From contig JANQPP010000072.1 in NCBI GenBank assembly GCA_028289405.1, forward strand, positions 19,025 to 83,024: DNA of 64,000 nt, read 5' to 3'. The DNA comes from Pirellulales bacterium. Its GTDB lineage: Bacteria > Planctomycetota > Planctomycetia > Pirellulales > JANQPP01. The translations under genes were made by a program, and so were the position numbers. Positions 8,848-15,879 of the stretch are shown here, one piece after another; positions within the stretch are counted from its first letter, which is position 1; each line of letters starts with the position of its first letter. Under the pieces are notes generated by a model. The model did no database searches and was not told the origin of the DNA. It saw nothing but the letters and a program-made list of their open reading frames with translations.

Positions 8848-9474
8848 TTACTTTGTCTCGAAGGTACAGCAAGATTCGCCGTCCAGCCGGCAATTGGTGA
8901 GTGCTAAATCGTCTTGCAACAAATCCCGAAAGAGCATCCTTTCCATCGCGCAAATGCCACGATCTTGCTCGGCCAATCCCGGATAAGGGCAGGCCAGCAT
9001 GGTCAACACGGGCAAGCCCTCCTTCTGCTCCACGTGCGTCGGAATCCCCTGTTTTTGGAAATACTCCGCCAATGAGGCCAGCTTTTGCTCTCGGGTGTGT
9101 CCCTGGACGTGGTTTCGATACCTTCCCGACAGATGCTGGGCAATTCGGCTGAGCAGGCCACGCCGTACTTCAGGATCCGACACGGCCCGGACCTCTTGCC
9201 ACAAGACGGCCGCCAGATCGGCGAAATTGTTGCCCGCCTCGCAACGCCCTTTATCCGTCAACGCGTAGCGATGGCTAGGACGTCCTCGCGCTCCACGCTC
9301 GATTTCACGCTCCACGAGGCCCTCCGCCATCAAGCGATTCAGCCGCTGGCGTACGGCAGTGGCGGTGACCTGAAGGGCTTCCCCCAATTGTGTCACCGTC
9401 AAAGCGCCCCGCAAACGGAGCAAATCGAGCAGAGGTTCGTCCGAAGTCGTCGTGGTACTCATGAGGTATCTCAT
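8848..9474 (-). CDS. sufR: SufR-like Fe-S-responsive transcriptional regulator
   Basis: This 208-residue protein has an N-terminal winged helix-turn-helix of DeoR/ArsR-like type (LLRLRGALTVTQLGEALQVT, then ATAVRQRLNRLMAEGLVERE) with the wing ARGRPSHRYALTDKG. The C-terminal half carries Cys162, Cys175, Cys195, Cys202 and Cys203 in ACPYPGL, GICAMER and TNCRLDGESCC. This layout matches cyanobacterial-type SufR, a repressor that binds an Fe-S cluster and controls the suf operon. It is the first gene of the minus-strand run leading to nuoB and sufCBD, 111 bases upstream of nuoB. The start at 9474 is preferred because GGAG lies 4 bases before it; a second ATG four codons later has no such site. Confidence 0.85.
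   Translation of the reverse strand: MRYLMSTTTTSDEPLLDLLRLRGALTVTQLGEALQVTATAVRQRLNRLMAEGLVEREIERGARGRPSHRYALTDKGRCEAGNNFADLAAVLWQEVRAVSDPEVRRGLLSRIAQHLSGRYRNHVQGHTREQKLASLAEYFQKQGIPTHVEQKEGLPVLTMLACPYPGLAEQDRGICAMERMLFRDLLQDDLALTNCRLDGESCCTFETK
9461..9474. promoter_or_regulatory. Inverted repeat ATGAG-N4-CTCAT over the sufR start codon
   Basis: A perfect 5-base inverted repeat spans the initiation codon of sufR. Such a position would let the SufR protein repress its own gene if this is its operator, but cyanobacterial SufR sites have a different consensus, so this is only a candidate. Confidence 0.35.
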
Positions 9475-9506
9475 TTTGCTCCGACGGTCATTCTTTCACT
9501 GATCTG

Positions 9507-9534
9507 ATTCTAGGCTTTTTCACATTTTCGGCAA
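9507..9534 (-). promoter_or_regulatory. Candidate sigma-70 promoter for sufR
   Basis: On the minus strand, TTGCCG (-35) and TAGAAT (-10) are separated by 16 bases and lie about 30 bases before the sufR start. This would give a short leader running through the ATGAG/CTCAT repeat. Confidence 0.5.
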
Positions 9535-9593
9535 CCCTATGTTTGAAAAATAGTTATTTCCGCGACGCGTCCCTGAAAATTCTTCATAACTTA

Positions 9594-9623
9594 TTGACAA
9601 ATATGGGCTTTGTGATCTAGAAG
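9594..9623 (+). promoter_or_regulatory. Candidate sigma-70 promoter for the symporter gene
   Basis: TTGACA is followed after 18 bases by TAGAAG, about 120 bases before the symporter ATG at 9745. The -35 is perfect and the -10 is weak. The 270-base divergent region between sufR and the symporter holds this and the sufR promoter. Confidence 0.35.
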
Positions 9624-9744
9624 TTTGGTCGGGGGCGGACAGCGGGAACTGCGGCTATCGTGTGGTATTGATATCAGGCGAACCATCCGCCTCGCCTGAA
9701 ATACCTGGGAGGGGTGCTTCCGAGGTGACACCAGAGGACACTGC

Positions 9745-11412
9745 ATGTTGCAAATCCAACACATTCCCAAGAATCCGTACGCGAACGGTCTGATTTGCTT
9801 GGCATTCTTGATGGCCATGCCGCTGGGGAGTTCCCAGGCATACGCACAATCGAATGCCTCCGATGAGCCTGGTGCGGAAACCGTGGAGAACGCAACTTCC
9901 GCCGAGCCGGACGGCGAGGAGGTGGATAGCGCTCCACCGACCGAGGATTGGTCGAACCAAGTTGACCAGTTTTTCGGTGACTATCTTGTGGCTCCACTGA
10001 ATACGGTACTGTTCTACGATTTCGGCACGGGTGAGCGATGGGGAGACCGCATGTCGATCCCCTTCGTGGTCGTGTGGCTGTTTTTGGGTTCCATCTTCTT
10101 CACGATACGGATGGGCTTTATCAACGTCCGTGCCTTCAAACATGCCATCTTGGTGACGATGGGGAGGTACGACGACCCAAACGACGAAGGCGAGGTGTCC
10201 CATTTTCAGGCCTTATCGTCCGCCTTGTCCGCTACCGTAGGATTGGGAAATATCGCGGGCGTGGCCATTGCCGTGGGCTTGGGAGGCCCCGGGGCGATCG
10301 TGTGGATGGTGCTCACGGGCCTGATCGGGATGAGCAGCAAGTTCACCGAATGTTCCCTAGGCCAGATGTATCGTCACGTTGCTCTCGACGGGACAGTATC
10401 CGGGGGGCCGATGCATTACCTCCGCAAAGGGCTCACGGAGATGAGCATGCAGCCCTTGGGGGTATTTTTGGCGGGACTGTTCACCCTCCTTTGCATCGGT
10501 GCCTCCTTCGGCGGCGGGTGTACGTTCCAAGTGGTGCAGTCCTTGGGGGCGATTCGCGAGGAAGTCCTCATTTTGAAGGATTATGGCTGGATTTACGGCA
10601 TTGTGATGGTGATCCTCTGCGGCCTGGTGATTATTGGAGGAATTCGACGGATCGCCGCCACCGCCGAAAAAATCGTGCCGCTTATGTGTGGGATTTACGT
10701 GTTGATGGCGCTGTACGTGATATTTTCCAACTACCAGCAGATCGTGCCAGCGTTCCAAGCCATGCTCTTCAACGCCTTCACGCCCGAGGCGACCTACGGC
10801 GGATTTATCGGGGTGCTGGTAACCGGCATCCAGCGGGCCGCTTTCTCGAACGAAGCGGGCATCGGATCCGCCGCGATCGCCCACTCCGCTGCCAAGACGG
10901 ACGAACCCATCCGCGAAGGGATCGTGGCTTTACTGGAACCCTTCATCGATACAGTCGTAATCTGCACGATCACCGGATTGGTGATCGTGATCACGGGTGT
11001 TTACAACGACCCTCAATATGCCGAACTAGTTGCTGAGGAAGAGGGTGCCGCGTTAACTTCCGCGGCAGTGGGGTCCGTGTCAGCTTTCTTTCCTAAGTTG
11101 CTGGCCTTTATCGTTTTCATGTTCGCCTTTTCCACGTTGATTTCTTGGTCTTATTATGGCGAACGTTGCAGTACGCACTTGTTCGGGCCTCGCGCGTCGC
11201 TGCCATACAAATTGTTGTTTCTTACGTTCGTGATGTTGGGCTCAATTGTCTCCGCCGGAAATATCTTGGCGTTTAGCGATTTGATGTTGCTGTCAATGGC
11301 GCTTCCCAACATCTTAGGGGCCGCACTGCTCAGTGGAAAAGTCCGCCGTCGGCTCGATCAGTATTGGGAACAATATCGCTCCGGCGCCATGGAAACCACG
11401 GGCAGATCCTGA
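9745..11412 (+). CDS. Sodium:alanine symporter (AGCS) family protein with N-terminal extension
   Basis: This 555-residue protein is an integral membrane Na+/amino-acid (alanine or glycine) symporter. Family motifs are clear: SATVGLGNIAGVAIAVGLGG then PGAIVWMVLTGLIGMSSKFT, and QRAAFSNEAGIGSAAIAHSA near the middle. About 10 transmembrane segments follow. Unlike short AlsT/DagA proteins it begins with what looks like a cleavable signal peptide (LICLAFLMAMPLGSSQAYAQ) and an acidic, low-complexity region of about 55 residues before the usual start (VDQFFGDYLVAPLNTVLFYD). It is divergent from sufR and is followed by a universal stress gene 76 bases later. Substrate is not predictable from sequence alone. 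Confidence 0.92.
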   Translation: MLQIQHIPKNPYANGLICLAFLMAMPLGSSQAYAQSNASDEPGAETVENATSAEPDGEEVDSAPPTEDWSNQVDQFFGDYLVAPLNTVLFYDFGTGERWGDRMSIPFVVVWLFLGSIFFTIRMGFINVRAFKHAILVTMGRYDDPNDEGEVSHFQALSSALSATVGLGNIAGVAIAVGLGGPGAIVWMVLTGLIGMSSKFTECSLGQMYRHVALDGTVSGGPMHYLRKGLTEMSMQPLGVFLAGLFTLLCIGASFGGGCTFQVVQSLGAIREEVLILKDYGWIYGIVMVILCGLVIIGGIRRIAATAEKIVPLMCGIYVLMALYVIFSNYQQIVPAFQAMLFNAFTPEATYGGFIGVLVTGIQRAAFSNEAGIGSAAIAHSAAKTDEPIREGIVALLEPFIDTVVICTITGLVIVITGVYNDPQYAELVAEEEGAALTSAAVGSVSAFFPKLLAFIVFMFAFSTLISWSYYGERCSTHLFGPRASLPYKLLFLTFVMLGSIVSAGNILAFSDLMLLSMALPNILGAALLSGKVRRRLDQYWEQYRSGAMETTGRS

Positions 11413-11432
11413 CGGTTTGGAAGTCATATGCC

Positions 11433-11460
11433 AGTCGCTTGAGGCCCCGTCAGAGCGACT
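11433..11460 (+). other. Inverted repeat between symporter and stress gene
   Basis: AGTCGCT and AGCGACT form a 7-base stem with a 14-base loop. No T-run follows, so it may be an RNA processing site or a weak pause rather than a terminator. Confidence 0.3.
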
Positions 11461-11488
11461 CGGCTGCCATTGAAAAGGAAGACCGCTG

Positions 11489-11929
11489 ATGTCCGCCGAT
11501 CTTCACCAATGCGTCGTTGTGCCGCTTGACTTTTCCGAGCCATCCCTGGCCGCTTTGGAGGCCGCATTGCGCTACGTTTCAGGGCCGGAACAGTTGCACG
11601 TGATTCATGTCCTGCATCCGCTCTCGGCGGCTGAACCGGGAGTTATCTGGGAGACGGTCAGTGATGCGTCCCGCTGCCAGCACGTGAGGGAAGCACTGGG
11701 CGAGCTATTGGAAGGGGACCGCTTTCAAGGCATCCAGTTTCACGTGGTCATCGGAGACGAGGGGGGAGAAATCTGCAAATTGGCCCGCAAGCTTAGTGCG
11801 GATCTGATCGTCATCTCGTCTCATGGGAAGAACCGCTGGGAGCGAATCATGCTCGGCTCCGTGGCGGAGCGGGTCGTAAGGTTGTCACCTTGCGATGTCC
11901 TGGTCCACAAGGTTCAAGTGCCCAAATAG
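11489..11929 (+). CDS. Universal stress protein (UspA family)
   Basis: This 146-residue single UspA domain starts CVVVPLDFSEPSLAALEAAL and ends with LSADLIVISSHGKNRWERIM, then LGSVAERVVRLSPCDVLVHK. The second block is the nucleotide-binding G-2x-G-9x-G-like region, here in modified form (HGKNRWERIMLGSVAERVV). It is probably co-transcribed with the symporter 76 bases upstream. The family helps cells survive starvation and other stresses by mechanisms that vary between members. Confidence 0.92.
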   Translation: MSADLHQCVVVPLDFSEPSLAALEAALRYVSGPEQLHVIHVLHPLSAAEPGVIWETVSDASRCQHVREALGELLEGDRFQGIQFHVVIGDEGGEICKLARKLSADLIVISSHGKNRWERIMLGSVAERVVRLSPCDVLVHKVQVPK

Positions 11930-11937
11930 CGAAGAGC

Positions 11938-12108
11938 TTACGAAGCCTTCCATTGCTCGATATCGCGCTCCAGCCCCGCGATTTCTTGCTCCAGCCGCGA
12001 CACTTCCTCCGGTTCGTCCATCTGCGCCCTGGCGCCGGCCAACTGGCGGCGGAGATTCGTAAGCTTTTGCCGGGCCACTTCGATCTTCTTTTTCGCCTTC
12101 TTGTCCAT
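11938..12108 (-). CDS. Small coiled-coil protein, unrecognised
   Basis: This 56-residue protein starts MDKKAKKKIEVARQKLTNLR and is almost entirely charged and heptad-like (LRRQLAGARAQMDEPEEVSR, LEQEIAGLERDIEQW), so it should form a coiled coil. An upstream in-frame start at 12153 would overlap the end of the next gene by 4 bases, but the lysine-rich ATG at 12108 is the more natural beginning. It lies after the 228-residue gene on the same strand, with 41 bases between, and is probably its operon partner. Family not recognised; no function is proposed. Confidence 0.6.
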   Translation of the reverse strand: MDKKAKKKIEVARQKLTNLRRQLAGARAQMDEPEEVSRLEQEIAGLERDIEQWKAS

Positions 12109-12149
12109 GAAACGCGCTTTCAAGCCTGTGGGTAGGGTGTGTCGGGGAA

Positions 12150-12836
12150 TCAATCGAATTGGAGATGCCGGCGCAGCGACTTGAGGACCGCCAAAGCTTC
12201 AGGACCTCGCAGGTCGAAGCATTTGGATAGTAGCCGCAACACGTGGGGATAACGCTGGCTTTCCAAGGCGTTGCGGATTTCCATGGCCTCTTGCAAGATT
12301 TCCGGGGTTTCGCTGAAGCGGTTTTGAAAATATTGCGCGCAAGTCCAGGCCCGCTTCTCATCCAACCCAAAGTATTTCTGTAAAGCGTGGGCCGCCGCCT
12401 CCAAATCGTTGACCTGAGTATGGATCGCAAGCGCATGGAAGTTGAGCGGAGGCGAAACCTCGGCGGAGTATTCTCCCTCGGGTGGGCTGACGGTCCACGT
12501 CGCCGAAGCGGCCGCCGACTCATCGAGAATTGCGATCTCCTGGTGCCCGTCTTCGGAAGATTCCGCGTTCCCGACATGGATGGAAACGGCTTCGTCCGTG
12601 GAAGCCGCCTCCGAATTTTTGGTTTCCGTATGGGGCATCTGTGAGAGCATGGAATTGACGTGAGCCAGCTTGATCCCGACCTGTTCGTAGATGTGGTCGA
12701 TCTCACTGGTATAGCTCATGCCCAGCGCGTCTTCCAAAATCGCGTCTTGATCTTCGACCACGCGCTCGGTCAAGCGTTCCAGCAGAAGGTCTCTTGCCCG
12801 TTTCAAAATGGCCGCGGCTCGTGCTTGTTCTTCCAT
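12150..12836 (-). CDS. Unrecognised 228-residue protein
   Basis: The protein starts MEEQARAAAILKRARDLLLE (ATG at 12836; a TTG five codons upstream is also possible). An N-terminal helical part (to about residue 70) is followed by an acidic, Ser/Glu-rich linker (about 70-125) and a C-terminal helical domain (ALQKYFGLDEKRAWTCAQYF, then SQRYPHVLRLLSKCFDLRGP and ALAVLKSLRRHLQFD). No signal peptide or membrane segment is visible. The family is not recognised. It may be cotranscribed with the small coiled-coil gene downstream. A 400-base non-coding stretch separates it from the divergent esterase gene; nothing distinctive was seen there. Confidence 0.6.
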   Translation of the reverse strand: MEEQARAAAILKRARDLLLERLTERVVEDQDAILEDALGMSYTSEIDHIYEQVGIKLAHVNSMLSQMPHTETKNSEAASTDEAVSIHVGNAESSEDGHQEIAILDESAAASATWTVSPPEGEYSAEVSPPLNFHALAIHTQVNDLEAAAHALQKYFGLDEKRAWTCAQYFQNRFSETPEILQEAMEIRNALESQRYPHVLRLLSKCFDLRGPEALAVLKSLRRHLQFD

Positions 12837-13236
12837 CGGGTATTTGGACAACTGTTTTGGTGTTCTGGTGAGATAAAGCTAGGTCTGTTTTGGCCGTTTC
12901 CCACATGCGGCCCGGCTGTCTTTCCTCGAAGAGAGTGGCTATCAATCCGTCAACTCCAGCTTATTTGAAGAGCGGGCGACCCGCAAAGCAAAATCGCCCT
13001 GGCGGAGAGCCTACATTCCCAGCGTTGGGAGATGGATTCTATTGTATGGATTGGGGAAAAATCCGAATGGGGCGAGGTATGGAATAGCCCGCGTGCTGAG
13101 CTTTGGTGGCCAGTGGAATGGCTGCTCGCGAAGGCTTTATGAATCCCGTAGACTGTTTGCTAGGCGCAAATCTGTCGCGTTTTTCGGGTTTGGTGGTACT
13201 TCTTGGATCTCGTGTGTTTCGAATAGGAATTTGATC

Positions 13237-14133
13237 ATGGAGAAATTCGTCCGAGTTCCCCCCTTCATGTTGCCGGTTGGAGTCCTCCTGTTGGTGACTT
13301 TGTCTGGACTCTCCCGAGATTCCCTAGCCCAAGTCCCGGACACCGTGCAGTTCGAGGAAGAGATTGTCTACGGCACCGTGGGCGAGGAAGAGTTGACGCT
13401 CAACTTGGCGCGTCCTCAGCAGGCAAACGGGGAAAAACTGCCCTGCGTGTTGGTCATTCACGGAGGCGCGTGGCGTAGCGGCAACAAAAGAGTGCACAAC
13501 AATATTACGTGGGAATTCGCCAAGCGCGGGTACGTCGCGGCGACGGTCGGCTACCGGTTATGTCCCCAGCATATCTTTCCCGCGCAGGTCCAGGACGTGA
13601 AATGCGCGGCGCGATATCTGCGAGCCCACGCCGAGAAATATGGTCTGGATCCGACACGCTTCGGCGCGGTCGGCTTCTCCGCCGGTGCCCACTTGGCGAT
13701 GATGCTCGGAGTCATGAACGGCGATGACGGGCTCGACGAATCGGGCGGCTGGACGGATCAAGATAGCCAAGTACAGGCGGTAGTGGCCTTTTTCGGGCCC
13801 ACGGAACTCGGCGCCGACGATATCCCGCAAAGGAGCGTCCCCTTGGTGCGTGATTTCCTTGGCGGCAGCAAGGAAGAGAAGGCCGACGCGTATAAAAACG
13901 CTTCGCCCATTTCGTATGTCACCTCGGATGATGCCACGATGCTGTTGTTTCAAGGCACCAAGGATCCGCTGGTGCCACATACGCAGGCGTTCAAGATGAT
14001 CGAAGCATTGACCAAGGCAGGCATCTCCGGGCGCGCTGAACTTTTGATCGGAGCCGGTCATGGCTGGGGCGGCGAGGACCTTGAGCGGACCATTTCCGAG
14101 ACATATCGATTCTTTGAAGTCAATTTGAAGTGA
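13237..14133 (+). CDS. Secreted alpha/beta hydrolase (BD-FAE/esterase-lipase type)
   Basis: This 298-residue protein starts MEKFVRVPPFMLPVGVLLLV, a signal peptide ending near SLAQVP. It has the oxyanion motif VIHGGAWRSGN, the nucleophile elbow GFSAGAH, an acid in GTKDPLVPH and the catalytic histidine in GAGHGWGG, so the triad is complete. The fold matches bacterial carboxylesterases of the BD-FAE/COG0657 group, which cleave short acyl or feruloyl/acetyl groups from polysaccharides. The ATG at 13237 was chosen because a signal peptide follows it directly; the frame is open further upstream without any. The natural substrate is unknown. Confidence 0.85.
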   Translation: MEKFVRVPPFMLPVGVLLLVTLSGLSRDSLAQVPDTVQFEEEIVYGTVGEEELTLNLARPQQANGEKLPCVLVIHGGAWRSGNKRVHNNITWEFAKRGYVAATVGYRLCPQHIFPAQVQDVKCAARYLRAHAEKYGLDPTRFGAVGFSAGAHLAMMLGVMNGDDGLDESGGWTDQDSQVQAVVAFFGPTELGADDIPQRSVPLVRDFLGGSKEEKADAYKNASPISYVTSDDATMLLFQGTKDPLVPHTQAFKMIEALTKAGISGRAELLIGAGHGWGGEDLERTISETYRFFEVNLK

Positions 14134-14208
14134 TCCGTCACAGCAGTTCGCGGAACGAGAAACGGTTGTTTTACCCCCTTGATTCAATGGGAGAGGAGAG
14201 GTTTGTTG

Positions 14209-15687
14209 ATGCGCGACTTGCGAAGAGGATTGCGAAGTTTCGCGCTGGCCGTGGTAATAAGCCATGCCTGCGCGATCACTTCACCAGCGGAACCGCTGCT
14301 AACCACCCGCCGCGTGGCTAGTGGATTGAATCGTCCTTTGTATGTCACCGCGCCGCCTGGTGACACCGAGCGGCTGTTTATTGTGGAGCAACATTCCGGC
14401 GACATCAAAATCATGGACCTGGAATCGGGAAACGTTCATGAGACACCGTTCCTGAATATTTCCACTTTGAGCCGGCAAAATGAACAAGGACTTCTGGGAT
14501 TGGCCTTTCATCCCAATTACCAGGAAAACGGCCTGTTCTACGTCAATTTTACTGGCCCGTCCGGCACGACCGCTGTCCGCCGCTTTCAAGTCTCGGCGGA
14601 CAATCCGGATGTCGCGGATCCCGATTCGTCGGAAAATGTGATCAGCTACACTCAGCCGTTCCCCAACCACAATGGTGGCTGGATAGGTTTTGGCCCCAAT
14701 GACGGGTATCTCTACATCAGTTCGGGGGACGGCGGGTCTGGAAACGACCCGGACAATCGTGCACAAGACATTACAAACCAACCGCTGGGCAAGGTTCTTC
14801 GCCTCGATGTGGATGGCGACGATTTCACGGATGCACGCCGCAATTTTGCCATTCCGCCCACCAATCCATTCGTGGGAACCGACGGAGACGATGAGATTTG
14901 GGCCTACGGGCTACGGAATCCATGGCGGATGAGTTTCGATCGAGAGACGGGTGACCTCTACATCGCCGACGTCGGACAAGGGCAGATCGAGGAAATCAAC
15001 TTCCAACCTGCCGACAGCACGGGCGGAGAAAACTACGGCTGGCGGGTCAAAGAAGGGACGAGGCTGACCGGGCTGGATGACCTAGACGGCCTGGATGTCG
15101 TCGATCCGATCCATGAATACACCCACAGCGTCGGCTTCTCGATAACGGGAGGCTATGTCTATCGGGGCGAAGGCATTGGCGGCGAGTTGGAAGGCACGTA
15201 TTTCTTCGCGGATTTCGTGTCGGAGCGTATCTGGTCCTTGCGGTTTGAAAATGGAGAAGTCAGCGACTTCACCGAACGTACTCAAGAATTGCGTCCGCCA
15301 CGCGGACAAGGTTCCGTCGACCAGATTGCTTCGTTTGGAGAGGATGCCCTGGGAAATCTGTACATCGTGGATCTGGGGGGAGAGATATTCCGCATTGAAG
15401 CCGTACCCGCCACCGGAGACGTGGACCTCGACGGAGACGTGGACCTGGTGGACTTCAACTTGCTCCGCGAAGCGTTCGGCCAAACGGGCCAAGAATTGAA
15501 TTCTGATTTGGATGGTGATGAAAACGTGGGGCTAGGCGATTTCATCCTGCTCAAGGAGTTCTTCGGCACCGATTCCCGTAGCCAAGCAATGGTGGGCGTA
15601 CCGGAGCCCGCCTCGATCACCATGACCGTGGTTGCCATATTGCTTGGGGCCTCATTCCAACTTCTTCGTCAACGAAGAAAGTCGTGA
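14209..15687 (+). CDS. Secreted PQQ-type sugar dehydrogenase-like protein with dockerin repeat and PEP-CTERM tail
   Basis: This 492-residue protein starts MRDLRRGLRSFALAVVISHA after a GAGAGGAG ribosome site. The GSDH (soluble glucose/sorbosone dehydrogenase) beta-propeller covers about residues 40-400, with LNRPLYVTAPPGDTERLFIV, GLLGLAFHPNYQENGLFYVN, HNGGWIGFGPNDGYLYISSG and AYGLRNPWRMSFD. A dockerin-type Ca-binding pair follows (GDVDLDGDVDLVDFNLLRE and SDLDGDENVGLGDFILLKEF). The C-terminus is VPEPASITM, a hydrophobic segment and RQRRKS, the PEP-CTERM anchor. It is probably exported and surface sorted. Substrate unknown; some members of this fold are not dehydrogenases. It follows the esterase gene by 75 bases on the same strand. 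Confidence 0.9.
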   Translation: MRDLRRGLRSFALAVVISHACAITSPAEPLLTTRRVASGLNRPLYVTAPPGDTERLFIVEQHSGDIKIMDLESGNVHETPFLNISTLSRQNEQGLLGLAFHPNYQENGLFYVNFTGPSGTTAVRRFQVSADNPDVADPDSSENVISYTQPFPNHNGGWIGFGPNDGYLYISSGDGGSGNDPDNRAQDITNQPLGKVLRLDVDGDDFTDARRNFAIPPTNPFVGTDGDDEIWAYGLRNPWRMSFDRETGDLYIADVGQGQIEEINFQPADSTGGENYGWRVKEGTRLTGLDDLDGLDVVDPIHEYTHSVGFSITGGYVYRGEGIGGELEGTYFFADFVSERIWSLRFENGEVSDFTERTQELRPPRGQGSVDQIASFGEDALGNLYIVDLGGEIFRIEAVPATGDVDLDGDVDLVDFNLLREAFGQTGQELNSDLDGDENVGLGDFILLKEFFGTDSRSQAMVGVPEPASITMTVVAILLGASFQLLRQRRKS

Positions 15688-15729
15688 ATGTATTATTGCT
15701 TCCTGGCCATACTCTCCCGTCCACGCCTT

Positions 15730-15771
15730 ATGAGAATGCCTCGTGCTGTATTTGCACGTAAGGATTCTCAT
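15730..15771. other. Long imperfect hairpin upstream of uvrA
   Basis: ATGAGAAT (15730-15737) pairs with ATTCTCAT (15764-15771), and inside it CGTGC pairs with GCACG around a 7-base loop. No T-run follows. It lies 110 bases before uvrA and 45 bases after the GSDH gene, so it may end the upstream transcript or act in the uvrA leader. Confidence 0.4.
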
Positions 15772-15879
15772 CAGCCGAACTCTTGTGCCATCACCTTGCC
15801 GGGTTACCACGGCGTCTCCTAAAATTCAGGATTCACTTCGCGCGACAACGCTTAGCTTTTGGGAACTTGAGATTCCGCC

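Noticed and set aside
9655..10203. 182-codon minus-strand frame opposite the symporter start
   Set aside because: It is antisense to the signal-peptide and first membrane region of the symporter and has no recognisable motif.
10038..11036. 332-codon frame on the plus strand within the symporter gene
   Set aside because: It is an Arg/Gly-rich alternate frame of the symporter, without any motif.
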